A stretch of 64,000 bases of DNA from Loripinus fragilis (GCA_964019695.1 OZ026527.1:75231471-75295470), one strand, 5' to 3'; positions 1 to 10,391 are shown, counted from the first letter of the stretch. Notes: generated by a model from the sequence alone, not told the origin. Numbers and translations: made by a program.

Positions 1-1555
1 TGTTTTTCGGTAAAACGAAAAAGAATTTTGCATGAAACAGTCTTATCTGGAGGTCTGGTTATGCTTTCTCAATCTACTTAACAGTTTTATAAGCCACACA
101 TCATATGTTTTGAGAGCTCAAAAGAATCATCTCAGTGAGACAGTTATTTTGAGTACCCACAACATGTGTTGTGGTTTGGTTGAAGGAAAAATGATTTTAA
201 TTCATGCAACCTTATCTGGAAGTCTAATTGATGTTCACCCAATTTACATTGGGCTTGTATAAGCCACACATCATATGTTTGGGTGCTCACAAGAGTTGCT
301 TCATTGAGATGGTTCTTTTGAGTATCCAAAGCATGTGTTGTGGTTTGGTAGAAAGAAAGGTAATTTTGCATCAAGCACTCTTATCTGCGTGTCTGGTTGA
401 TGTTTACTCAATTTACTTAAGTTTTTTATAAGTCACACATCATGTGTTTTGGTTGCTCAAAAGAGAAGTTTCAGTGAGACGGTTCTTTTAAGGACCCACA
501 ACATGTGTTGTGGTTTGGTAGAAAGAAAGGTAATTTTGCACCAAGCACTCTTATCTGTGTGTCTGGTTGATGTTAACTCAATTTACTTAAGTTTTTTATA
601 AGCCACGCATATGTGTTGGGTGCTCAAAATAGACGTTTCAATGAGACGGTTCTTTTAAGGACCTACAACATGTGTTGTGGTTTGGTACGGAGAAAGGTAA
701 TTTTGCATCAAGCACTCTTATCTATGTGTCAGGTTGATGTTTACTCAATTTACTTAAGTTTTTTATAAGCCACACATCATATATTTTGGGTGCTCAAAAG
801 AGTCGTTTCAGTGAGACGGTTCTTTTAAGGACCCACAACATGTGTTGTGGTTTGGTAGAAAGAAAGGTAATTTTGCATCAGGCACTCTTATCTTTGTGTC
901 TGGTTGATGTTTACTCAATTTACTTCAGTTTTTATAAGCCATACATATGTGTTGGGTGCTCAAAAGAGTTGTTTCAGTGAGACGGTTCTTTTAAGGACCC
1001 ACAACATGTGTTGTGGTTTGGTAAAAAGAAAGGTAATTTTGCATCAAGCACTCTTATCTGTGTGTCTGGTTGATGTTTACCAAATTTACTTCAGTTTTTT
1101 AAAGCCGAACATCATATGTTTTGAATGCTCGAAAGAGTCGTTTCGGTGGAAGGTTCTTTTAAGGACTCAAAACATGGGTTGTGGTTTAGTAAAACGGAAA
1201 AGTGATTTTTCCCTACACACTCTTATCGTGAGGTCTGGTTGATGATTACTCAATTAAATTATAAGTTTTATAAGCCATATAAAGAAATGCTTCGGGTGCT
1301 TAAAAGATTCCATTCAGGGAGATGGGGCTTTTGGTAAAAGGAAATGTGGTTTTGCATCAATCACTTTTACCTGGAGGTCTGGTTGGTGTTTATTCAATTG
1401 TCTTAAGTTTTTCAAAGCCACACGTCATATGGTTTGGGGACTCAAGAGTCTTCTCGATGAGATTGGCCTTTTGAGTACCCCCAACATGTATTGTGGTTTG
1501 GTAAAAGGAAAGTTGATTTTGCATCAAGCACTCTGATCTGGCGGTTGTGGTTGAT

Positions 1556-1754
1556 TTTCTTTTGTTTGATTTGATTCTTTACGTCTCATCAACAATTTTT
1601 CAGTTATAAAGTGACTGGTCTTCCTGGGTTGAACCAGTACTAAGCTAGGATTAATGTTCTTGCTCAATAAACCAACACAGTGACGCAGGTGAGGCTCAAA
1701 CCCTCGGTCTCGAGTCAAGCACTCTTCAACTGAGCCACTGCGCTCCCAAGGGTG
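1556..1754 (-). mobile_element. tRNA-derived SINE inserted in a satellite unit
   Basis: On the minus strand this begins with a tRNA-like head (GGGAGCGCAGTGGCTCAG box A region; a degraded box B GGTTTGAGCC) and ends in AATCAAATCAAACAAA. The direct repeat TGTGGTTGAT lies at 1546-1555 and 1755-1764, as expected for a target-site duplication. The body includes GTACTGGTTCAACCCAGGAA, shared with the other SINEs in the window. The box B changes make it unlikely to be transcribed now. Confidence 0.85.
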
Positions 1755-1933
1755 TGTGGTTGATGCTTACTAAATTTACTGAAGTTTTTAATAAGCCTCA
1801 CATCAAATGTTTTGGGAACTCAAGAGTCGTCTCAATGAAATAGGCCTTTTGAGTACCCCCAACATGTGTTGTGGTTTGGTAAAAGGAAAAGTGATTTTGC
1901 ATCAAGCACTCTTATCTTGTGGTTGTGGTTGAT

Positions 1934-2132
1934 ATTGTTTTGTTTGATTTGATTCTTTACGTCTCATCAACAATCTTTCAGTTATAAAGGGACTGGCCTT
2001 CCTGGGTTTAACCAGTACTAAGCTAGGATTAATGTTCTTGCTCAAGGACACAACACAGTGACGCCGGTGAGGCTCAAACCCTCAGTCTCGAGTCAAGCAC
2101 TTTACAACTGAGCCACTGCGCTCCCAAGGGTG
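1934..2132 (-). mobile_element. Second copy of the same SINE in the next satellite unit
   Basis: Same orientation, same insertion point and same flanks as the SINE at 1556-1754, displaced by 378 bp (one satellite unit plus one SINE). The flanking TGTGGTTGAT and TGTGATTGAT mark the same target site. The simplest reading is one insertion followed by duplication of the SINE-bearing unit. Confidence 0.83.
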
Positions 2133-2870
2133 TGTGATTGATGCTTACTAAATTTACTGAAGTTTTTAATAAGCCACACATCATATGTTTCAAAAGTTTT
2201 GTCTCCGTCAGCGGGTTCTTTTGAGTACCCAAAACATGTGTTGTGGTTTGGTAAAAAAGAAAAATGATTTTACAATATGCACTCTTCTCTAATTGATGTG
2301 TATTCAATTTTCTTAAGTTTTCATAAGCCACACATCATATGTTAGGGTGCTCAAAAGAGTCATCTCGGTGAGAAGGTTCTTTTGGGTATTTTGGCTTGGT
2401 TAAAGGAAAGGTGACTTTTCATCAAGCACTCTTATCCATTATAGGGAGATCTGGTTGATGTTTACTTAATAGTTTTATAAGCCACATATATGTTTTGCAT
2501 CTCAAAAGAGGTGTCTCTGTCAAACGGCTCTTTTGAACACTCACAACATGTGTTGTGGGTATGGTACAATTGAAAAATGATTTTACATTTCACACTCTTA
2601 TTGGTAGGTCTGATTGATGTTTTACTCAATTCAATTAGAAGTTATATAAGCAACATATGATATGTTTTGGGTGTTCAAAAAAAGTCATCTCAGTGGGATG
2701 ATTCTTTTGAGTACCCACAACATGAGTTATTGCTTGGTAAAAGGAAACATGATTTTTCATCTAACACTCTTATCTGGATATCTGGTTGATACGTACTCAA
2801 AGACATTTTATAAGCCACACATTTGATGTTTTGGATGCTCAAAAGAGTCTTAATGAGTCTCATTTATGTA

Positions 2871-3244
2871 TGATTTTTTTTTTATTAAATACGTCTGTTA
2901 CTACTTACTTTTTACTTATTGTTAGCCCCCCCCCCCCCTCCATTAAATCATATGCTGTAGCTACCTATTAGAGTCACCTTGCAGAGGCAATTCTAATAGA
3001 TAACCACAACATATGATTTTATGGAAAAAAATAACCACTTTTATCCTGTTGATACCAACATCAGAGTTGCCCCCTTTTTCCTATATGTTAGGTGGACATG
3101 AGGTGTAACTCTGGTGTGGAAATGTTTCTGCAAATGTATATTTGAATAACAACAGCCTACAATAGGAGGTCGATGCATTATCAAAAATACCATCTACAGG
3201 TATAATATTAAAATAGCATCAACAAATAATAAGATACTTAGTCT
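2871..3244. other. Non-coding, no feature seen
   Basis: The satellite ends here and is followed by a 13-base C run (2926-2938) and AT-rich sequence. I see no exon, TIR or tandem structure. Confidence 0.5.
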
Positions 3245-3348
3245 TTAATCTCTCCAAAGTACTGGTAAATACCAAGGAAGTGGTGGCTCCATCCCAACAT
3301 AATTAAAAAATTGTTAACCGGGACGTTAATCAAAATCAAACCAAAAGC
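3245..3348 (+). mobile_element. SINE 3' tail fragment
   Basis: AGTACTGG, ATCCCAACATAATT, a run ending TGTTAACCGGGACG and the terminal AATCAAACCA match, in order, the 3' half of the SINE at 10704-10910. The tRNA-like head is missing, so this is a 5'-truncated copy. Confidence 0.6.
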
Positions 3349-3558
3349 ACTTGTTTGATAAATGAGGGAAACAAAAATTTTACACTACCATTTGTGTTTT
3401 TATTTCTTCATCAAAACTAAAACAAACTAAACACAAAATAATGCTCAATGATCCTGACTAGATGAGCAACAGATTAACTAAAATTGAACAATTAATACTA
3501 GGTAATCACTAGCAATCATTAAAATCACAGTATGCAAAAGATCTAAAAATAATTAGAA

Positions 3559-3559
3559 C

Positions 3560-3611
<52 letters not shown>

Positions 3612-3877
3612 GAGGAGGAGGGGGAGAATGATGAGTAGGGAAGTGATGATGATGACAATGATGGTTTTTATGATGATGGTGATGATGAAGAAGATTGTGA
3701 TAATATTGAAGTTGATGGTGGTGTTAATGGAGGAGATGGGGAGAATGATGAGTAGAGAAATGACGATGATGTTTTTTATGATGATGATGAGAAGGATTAT
3801 GATGATATTAATGATTATGATGTTAAAGGAGGAGGTGGGGAGAATGGTTAGTAGGAAAATGATGATGACGATGATTG

Positions 3878-3915
<38 letters not shown>

Positions 3916-3935
3916 AAAAGGAGGCAGAGGAGAAT
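3559..3935. repeat. (GAT)n microsatellite and minisatellite
   Basis: A pure (GAT) run at about 3559-3609 is followed by four imperfect units anchored on GGAGAATGATGAGTAG (about 3621, 3737, 3839, 3930), spaced about 91-115 bp. Each unit ends in another ATGATG stretch. The long plus-strand (poly-Met) and minus-strand (poly-Ile) frames across it are products of the repeat and not genes. Confidence 0.9.
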
Positions 3936-4119
3936 GACGAGGAGGGAAATGAGGATAAAAAGCACAAATATTTGAGTAAATAGACAAGCCAGTAATGGCA
4001 AGGTAAATGAGTTGATAGTGGTTTCATTTTCAAGTAAAACAAAAACAATATTTGAAATTGTTATGACATACTGTGCATCAGCAACATCATCATAATAATA
4101 ATCTTCATTTTCGCGCGTC

Positions 4120-4812
4120 ATAGGAGGCGTAAATAAGCTGCGCTATTAAAGTTTTACTGATCAACAGCTTTGTTTTCTCTATTGTAAAGAACAACCTCTT
4201 CACTTCCTATATCAAAGTTTCCACCTCTCACTATTTTATGTATTCGTACATGGCAGTTTGTGTCGGCCCTGGTCGACTTAAAGGACAGGTTTGGTTTTAC
4301 AGGTAAGAGTCTTTTTCAATATGTGAGCCCTTAATGATGATCAAGATACACCAGTCATTTGTATGCCCTGATCCCTTGGGGCCGGGGAGACCAGGGATGA
4401 GGAGACACATAGGGAAAATAGACCTGCCCTAAGTGTAATGTTTGTGTCATGCACTTGAAAGAGCACACTAAAACTTGTGGCGCCACTTCATCATTACAGT
4501 GTATACATGTTAGAAAACATTTAAACAAAAAAGGTACCTGGCCCAGCACATGTTAACGCATTTGCCATCCAAGCAATATGAGCGTCAAAAATATCATAAA
4601 AGCTTTAAACACAGAGCATCCCTGCGCTATCATAAGGACCGGTTTGCATCGTAGTAACATTTTGGACTCTTATATTGTTTCTATGGCACCTTGGCTATGT
4701 ACCTTTTTAGCTTAATATTGCTAATGCAGCAGTCATTTGTATCCCCTGGGGCAATAACTCCTAAATTATGCAAAAAGAGAATATCCCACAAAGGCCCCGC
4801 AGTGGAGGGCTT
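4120..4812. other. Dispersed short GC-rich repeat pieces
   Basis: Contains two copies of the phrase CAGTCATTTGTATSCCCTG (near 4352 and 4732), which recurs in related forms at 7940 and 8450. These look like ends of a dispersed element. No TIR pair could be closed and no exon is apparent. Confidence 0.4.
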
Positions 4813-5017
4813 TTAGAAGGACTTTGAAAATTGAAATGTTGAAAGCCTCGGCCCTGCCTTCAGATGTTCTCCTAGGACATCCTTCCTCCCAAACGATTTA
4901 TTGCAGACATCGCAGGTGAATGGGCGGAGCCCAGTTTGAGTTTTCCAGTGCACCCGTAACGAGTTTGGGTTCTTATAGTACTTGCCACAGTCCACACATA
5001 GGCAATTGGCATCCATT
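4813..5017 (-). CDS. C2H2 zinc-finger exon (partial gene or remnant)
   Basis: On the minus strand a pyrimidine-rich tract ending TTTTCAG abuts an open exon of 67 residues from MDANC. It holds two C2H2-like fingers: CVDC-x12-H-WKT-Q (residues about 7-27) and, after a TGLRPF linker, CDVC-x12-H-LKA-G (about 35-55). In both fingers the second zinc-binding histidine is absent: Gln replaces it in the first, and Gly stands near that position in the second. The frame then runs through RLSTFQFSKSF to a stop. The linker and spacing fit a nucleic-acid-binding zinc-finger protein. The lost ligands suggest a decayed or rarely used exon, and no BTB or other partner exon was found nearby. The acceptor implies that one base completes a preceding codon. 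Function beyond the fold is not claimed. Confidence 0.6.
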
Positions 5018-5194
5018 CTGAAAAGAGAATGAAAAACATAGTAAAACTAAAAAGACAAATTCGTCGAATTTATATCCCCGACGAAGGATTACTTTAGAGA
5101 AACATGTAAATCACAAAATATAAATCCCATTTATCTAGACCCTTAGTTCACTTTGGGTATCATTCAGATCATATCAAAAGCATGCCAAGTATGT

Positions 5195-5335
5195 TTTAGT
5201 CACCTGCTGGGTAAGGGCTGACCTCTTGGCTCTCATTTGTGAGTTCTAATTTTGAAGTCACTTTCCCATTGGTATCCTGGGTCAGGTGTGGTGCTTAATT
5301 GTATCGATTCCTGATTTTGCCCTCTTTCTTACTTA
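5195..5335 (+). mobile_element. 3' tail of RT retroelement (family A), truncated
   Basis: GGGCTGACCTCTTGGCTCTC, then CATTGGTATCCTGGGTCAGG and ATCGATTCCTGATTTTGCCC, match the complement of the 3' tail seen at 42865-43690. Only the last ~140 bp is present, as expected of a heavily 5'-truncated copy. Confidence 0.65.
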
Positions 5336-5359
5336 GTTTAATTAAAGAATACATATCTT

Positions 5360-5965
5360 CACAATTTCAATATCTGACCTTTCAACCCAATCCCAGAGAT
5401 CAGAGGTGTGTGTAAAGTCAAGGTTTAGCTTGCATGTTCGTCTACTCTCCTTAATGCAACAAAAGAAAACAGCATTTGGCCTTTTGACCCTACCCCATGG
5501 ATCGATTGTGTGTGTAAGGACAGAATATTTGCTTGCATAGTGCTCTATGCTCAAATCCCTTTAATTTGATATGCAACATGACTTCTTTTAGAATAAAAAT
5601 GAGTTGACCTTTTTACCCCACCCCCGGGATCGAGGGTGTGTCTGTTGACAAAATATTTGCTTCCATGTTACTGCATGCGTCGTCGGCTTTAATTTGATAT
5701 GCAACATGGCCGTATTCAGAAAAAGTTTAATTCTGGCCTTGGCCCTACCCAGGGGATTGGGCCCAGGCCTTCAGACTTAAATCTTGTTGGGTGTGTTATC
5801 TAGCTATTACTCCTCTGCATGTATGCAAAATTTCAGCTTAAAATATTTACAAATGCCTGTACTAAGACAATGGCAATGCAGCCTGACCAATAGGTACTGT
5901 GATATGGTTCCGGACGGACGGACGTACGAACGACGCCAACAATATATCCCTCAGACCTCTCAAAA
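5360..5965. repeat. ~125-bp tandem repeat ending in GGACGGACGGACG
   Basis: Units anchored on TGACCTTTCAACCC / GGCCTTTTGACCC / TGACCTTTTTACCCC / GGCCTTGGCCCTACCC at about 5377, 5479, 5606 and 5735, with TTTAATTTGATATGCAACATG shared by the later units. It ends at CGGACGGACGGACGTACGAACG near 5911, a motif that also closes the array at 34380-35060. Confidence 0.7.
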
Positions 5966-6002
5966 ACCATAATTATAAAGTTCTATCATTTCGGGACCAA
6001 GC

Positions 6003-6180
6003 GTGCTACCTGTCTGGTTGGTGCAGTGGATAGCGTGTCGTAGTGTGCCGATTGGATTCCCGGGCTTCGCACATTCATTCTAATGAAACGGATTAGGAAT
6101 GGTTATCAGCTTAGGTTTAGCCTGGTTAGGATCCCCCATAATGAACTCATCTATTTGCCGTGGACATTAAGCAGATGTTT
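6003..6180 (+). mobile_element. tRNA-like SINE, degraded
   Basis: GGTTGGTGCAGTGGATAGCG resembles an A box of a tRNA-derived SINE, and GGATTCCCGGGCTTCGCAC downstream resembles a mutated B box. A low-complexity GGATTAGG/GGTTAGG tail follows. It is a different family from the GGGAGCGCAGTGG SINEs. Confidence 0.5.
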
Positions 6181-6344
6181 GCGTTCTGTGGTTACACATG
6201 GTGGAGATAACTGAACAACCCGGGAAAAACATTGACCTTGGACGGCCTACTACTAATTTGCAATACTTTGACACCTGGATTCGATCCAGGAATGGCAAGC
6301 GAGTCATTTAATCAACGACTACTAACACTTAAAACATTCTCAAC

Positions 6345-6730
6345 AGGTACAAAAAAAGTAAGTGAGTATGATCAGGAAATACCACATTCACAAACTGCAG
6401 ACAACCCCGTGGCACCGCGAGGAAGAGCCGCTCAACCATCACGAGACACCAGGAAGACAAATTAAGCAAAGCAATCTGCTCTCTCTTCCCCATCAAGATG
6501 ATTGCAATACTAGAATGGACATAAAGTAACGTACAACAAAACATAGAACAATTACAGACTCCCACAATGGGAGTAATAATAAACAAAAAGACAACAACAA
6601 CAGAACCACCGCCTTAGAACGGACAGCAGCCTAAGCAACCCGGGGGGGGGGGGGGGGGGGGGGGGGGGGCTTAAATGCATTTTACTGGTACCAAATCTTC
6701 GCCCTACATTCTGCTGTTGTTGAAGTACAA
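6345..6730 (-). mobile_element. Retroelement 3' tail, family B, with a 28-base G run
   Basis: On the minus strand it reads GCTGCTGTCCGTTCTAAGGC, then CTCCCATTGTGGGAGTCTG, then CATCTTGATGGGGAAGAG, and ends GGTATTTCCTGATCATAC. The same order is found at 50463-50800 (-) and 53949-54260 (+). A run of 28 G (6642-6669, C on the element strand) sits where the other copies have CCTCCCGATGGC or a C run. No coding part is attached. Confidence 0.75.
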
Positions 6731-7611
6731 GATAAACCTATTAGCTAATGAAGCCGTCACAAAATGACAGAAACACTGACGACTAGAACGTTTAAGCCTT
6801 ATCCAAACAGAGGGAACATAATTGAAGGGGCTGACAATTTCATTATTTATACTTATAGCGTATATTCAAATATACACAGCATCAAAATTTAAGCACCACT
6901 AACTAAACCTCATAGATATAGATAAATGTGTCATATTGGAATAGGATAGTGAAGCAATCATGCTATTTTGACAAAGTATGTGTTCATCAGTTCGCTAAAA
7001 TCAAATATGGTCAAACTGTATTTTTTGCAACTTTATGTACATGAATAAAAGTTGATAATTTTGTATGAAAACAGCACCAAGTTGTTCCGAGATGTTGGGC
7101 ATTACTTCTTGAAGATTTGGGGCGCTAACGAAAACCCATATTTCGAGCGCAATGCGAATATCACGTTTATTTTCACATTTTCCATTAAATATTTATGCAG
7201 TTTCACAACAGATAACGATATTGCGTGTTCACTAATATTTCGTCCAGGTATCAGAAAAAATATAAGGGGTGCTTAACTTTTGACGCCGAGTATATTATAT
7301 ATTAAAGATAAAGAAACAGAACTTACATGTCTAGAGCAAGAAGTATATGGCTCTCACTGACCCTGAAATAGATTTACTTCTCATTCAACATGCCGTCCAG
7401 TAGCACGTATTTTACATGTGTCAGTCATTTGTAACCACGTTTCTCACGTGACGTGTTTTCCTCCGCAGCATGCAGTTCTATGCTGAAAAGCACCTATAGC
7501 AATGAGATGTAAAACGGGAAACAGTTTAGATATTTCGAAGCTATTTCCGTGGAAACAAATGACCGATACATGTATATATTATAGGCAGTGCATTCAGATG
7601 TGTGCATGTAT
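6731..7611. other. Non-coding, no feature seen
   Basis: AT-rich sequence without a tandem repeat, TIR pair or convincing exon. The 74-codon frame at 7052-7276 has no recognisable motif. Confidence 0.45.
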
Positions 7612-7735
7612 GGATCCGGGGGGGGGGGGGGGGGGGAGGGGGGTAGGCGGTCTGGACCCCTTGAAAATCACAAGTTCTATAGGTTTCTATAGATATTAGA
7701 TTTTGGACCCCTCCCCCCTGGAAAGTGCCTTAGAG
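7612..7735 (+). repeat. Short GGATCC-ended repeat with G19 and C runs
   Basis: GGATCCGGGGG..., TCTGGACCCCTTGAAAATC, ACAAGTTCTATAGG and TTTGGACCCCTCCCCCCTGG. The same order occurs at 8738-8886 and 28050-28200. The G run is 19 bases (7618-7636). This is a dispersed element with expanded homopolymers. Confidence 0.7.
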
Positions 7736-8737
7736 TGAGATCGGGTGTGGCATAACAAGATTAGCAGCAATCGGAGCAGGGATTTTATAGACTGCTTCGC
7801 CGACCACATTGGAGTTTATGCTTTGTACGAAAGCTTGGCTACTGTTGGAGGGTTTAGATAGCGGTCTTTACCATAAGCGAAAAAGTCAAAAGATGGTTGT
7901 AATATGTTGCGGATTTTGACAAAGTCGGGTATTATACACCAGTCATCCCTCGGGACCGGGGAATTCGTCTTTTTAATGTTTCTAATTTCAAAGACCTGCT
8001 GAAAGCGTTGTACTGCGGGGCCAAATGTGTGGTAAAATCCCCGCTAAATGTCCCCGTCCACTGGAGTTGACAATAATGAATAACAACAAAACATTTGAAT
8101 AAGCTTTCCATCTTTTCCCCTATCCCATGGTGGTGCCCCATTGAATTTTGCTTCAGTCGGCCCAGTGGTTTCAGAGTATTTTAACACACACGCATACTTT
8201 CGCTAGGGAGCCTTTTTGTATAACGTAATGCAACTTTATATGTTCACCAGAACACAACAAATGAAAAATATTAGAGACATCAATAGGCACATCGAACAAA
8301 AGTAATCTAAAGCGCCCCGCTGTTTTTCCGGCTATTTAAGCTGGAAATTAAACCCCAGGCACATCCACAGCACTGCGGGAACACATCGTAGGTCAAATTC
8401 CGGTACTTAAGCCCGGCTATGTCCCCGTTACCCCCGGCCGCAAGGGGGCGGGGCATACAAATGACTTATGCAAAATTAGAAAAAATTTAAACCTCTAGAC
8501 GATTATTTTGCAAAGACATACACAAAATGCGCATATAGAACCTGTCAACGATCTCCCACAATATATGTTTAATTGGAGAAAAATAATAATTTTGATACAG
8601 GTCTAATAACATTGGGGGGGGGGGGCAAGAGAGGTTAGTGGGTGTTCAAATAGCTGATTGGAGAAATAGTGTCTTCCCTTTCAAAAATAACCCACATCTT
8701 TCTCGCTCCCTGCCCCCTTCACTACTTGTCGATCCAA
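7736..8737. other. Dispersed repeat mosaic, no gene
   Basis: CACCAGTCATCCCTCGGGAC near 7938, GTCCCCGTCCACTGG near 8049, CTATGTCCCCGTTACCCCC near 8416 and GGGGCATACAAATGACTTATG near 8450 echo phrases at 4352 and 4732. A G run lies at 8614-8626. The frame at 7932-8141 is within this repeat and is not considered a gene. Confidence 0.45.
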
Positions 8738-8886
8738 TGTGCGGATCCAGAGGGGTGGTCCGGACCACCCCCTGGAAAATCACAAGTAATGTGGGTTTTT
8801 ATAGAATTTAGCATTTGGACCCCCCCCCCCCTGGAAAAAGTTGGACCCCCCCCCCCTGGTAAAAAATTGGACCCCCTCCGGATCCT
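8738..8886 (+). repeat. GGATCC-ended short element
   Basis: Bounded by GCGGATCCAGAGGGG on the left and CCCCCTCCGGATCC on the right, so the ends are inverted. Contains the 16-base palindrome GGTGGTCCGGACCACC (about 8755-8770) and three TTGGACCCCC runs of 10-14 C. It is the best-preserved of three copies in the window. Confidence 0.72.
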
Positions 8887-9133
8887 TGGAAAAGTATAGT
8901 TTTCTCTGTTGTAGTGTAATAGAATCATTCACAGAGACTAGATAGAAGCTTGAAGCTTAGAATGTGCCAAGTTTAGCGAAGCTATTATACTTTCCAGGGA
9001 GCAAACAACAAAGACTCGCATCAGACTGGCTGGATGCGCAGACTGGTCTGCGCCTTTGTTGAGTCAGGTTTTCTCGCTATGATCTGAGATATGCGGAATG
9101 GCCTTTAAACCCTGAAAATGTATAACGACTATA

Positions 9134-9350
9134 GCATGCACGGATCCAGAATGTTTTGTCAGAGGGGGTCCAACTTTGACAACGTTTTTTTAGGGATCCA
9201 AAATACCACTACTAGCGGGCCATCAACGGCCCACCAGCGAAACGCCATTTAAACTGCGTTTCGCGAACGGGCCGATGATGGCCCAACATTGAAAACTGGA
9301 TTAAGGGGATCCGGACCAGTATTGCTAAGGACCCCTATAGTGATTAAATT
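9134..9350 (+). repeat. GGATCCAGA hairpin element
   Basis: Starts CACGGATCCAGAATGTTTTG and ends GGGGATCCGGACCAGTATTG. The middle has an inverted pair around AACGCCATTTAAACTGCGTTT and GGGCCATCAACGGCCC / GGGCCGATGATGGCCC. A second copy is at 55355-55680. Confidence 0.7.
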
Positions 9351-10352
9351 CAATCAAAATTAAATATACCGTAACTAAATATAACCCTGCTCAAAGATGC
9401 CAATGCGTTACGCAGAGAATTTAAGCTATAAAATGGTCACTTTGGATTTAAAAAAAATCCAGATTTTTTTTTATATTTTGATCAAAACAAAGATCGTGGG
9501 TACAGGTTAGAACTGCAACATTGAGGTGGTTGTAACGTTTACCTACAATCTACATTTTAGAGCAAATGAAGAAGTTATGTATGCAACTAAAACTCTTATT
9601 TTACTATATAAAAAGTGTGGTTTAAACTATAGTTGATGAGAAATTGGGGACAATTTTGAACACTGAGACTCGCTCAAAAAGTGTGGATAAGGTCACTACA
9701 AGTGCTGTTTTCGTAAAACCAAGACAGAGAAGCATTTGAGATGCCGCTCTCTTAAGCAAAGCAGCACCACTCTCCTTAGCAACGCAGCACACTGTTTTAC
9801 ATAACCTAAACAGGTAAAATAGATCCCTTCTTAATAAACCTCACCATTCTCTATTTTCTGCTTGTGTGTGTTCGTGCATGTATACGTGCGTGCATGGCTG
9901 CCATGCTGGAAGGAAATGGATTGATTATGCATATGCTTTAAGCGGCACCACTCCATTCTGCAGGATGTATTAAAATGGGGGCCGGCAAACAGCGTAGTAT
10001 ACATTTTCGCCAAGATCAGGGTAAAATCGTTTTCTTCGGATTTTTTCTCAAAACACAAATTTCACTTTCCAACTGTTACAACGTTTCGATGCTATGGAAC
10101 CAGACGTTGACTCGTGCATGGTTAAAATGAAAGATATGTACACCAGATCAAAATTCTATGACTTGAAAGTCGGTAATTTACAAGAAATCAACAAAAATGT
10201 GATTCCCTCCAGATCGGTACTCGAATAAATTTCTAAATGCTTGCATAAATCACCATGTACATGTCGGATACTTAAAAAGGATTGAATTCTATAGTCCTTT
10301 AGGCATACGGCATGTTTTTCTATGCAGTATTAACAACAACAAAAATGAAAAC
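9351..10352. other. Non-coding, probable intron or intergenic
   Basis: No TIR, SINE or exon could be supported. The frame at 9831-10058 has no recognisable motif. Confidence 0.4.
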
Positions 10353-10358
10353 ACTTAC

Positions 10359-10391
10359 CACTTCCGCTGTCAACAGGTGTGTCGCCGCCAT
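10359..10391 (-). CDS. Candidate first coding exon of an unidentified gene (MAATHLLTAEV)
   Basis: On the minus strand ATG GCG GCG begins eleven codons, MAATHLLTAEV, which run directly into a strong donor GTAAGT at 10353-10358, leaving phase 0. The context AAAATGGCGGC resembles a YY1-type initiator and start. Upstream (10392-10500) the DNA becomes CpG-rich with CGGCAA, GACGTACCGG and GCGACGTATAC, unlike its surroundings and consistent with a promoter. I cannot identify the protein from eleven residues. The zinc-finger exon at 4813-5017 lies downstream on the same strand but its acceptor phase (one base completing a codon) does not fit this phase-0 donor directly, so any link would need a further exon. 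A chance start followed by a chance donor remains possible. Confidence 0.4.

Larger units (their letters stand above)
1..2870. repeat. 170-bp satellite array with hairpin core
   Basis: About 17 units with a period near 167-170 bp. The anchor word AAGCCACACATCATATG recurs near 91, 261, 430, 600, 767, 936, 1102, 1272, 1415, 1793, 2171, 2325, 2479, 2648 and 2812. Each unit carries an imperfect inverted repeat (CTCAAAAGAGTCGTTTC followed by GAGACGGTTCTTTTAAG), then AACATGTGTTGTGGTTTGGT, then CACTCTTATCTG. Units around 400-1100 are very alike and those after about 2170 are more diverged. The array runs off the left edge. The apparent ORFs in it are the repeat read in phase and I do not regard them as genes. 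Confidence 0.93.

Noticed and set aside
786..1242. ORFs of 64-112 codons repeating MCCGLVERKVILHQALLS
   Set aside because: Translation of the 170-bp satellite; the period is not a multiple of three and frames break between units.
3543..4121. 192-codon minus frame of Ile-rich sequence and 137-codon Met-rich plus frame
   Set aside because: Both are the (GAT)n minisatellite read in phase.
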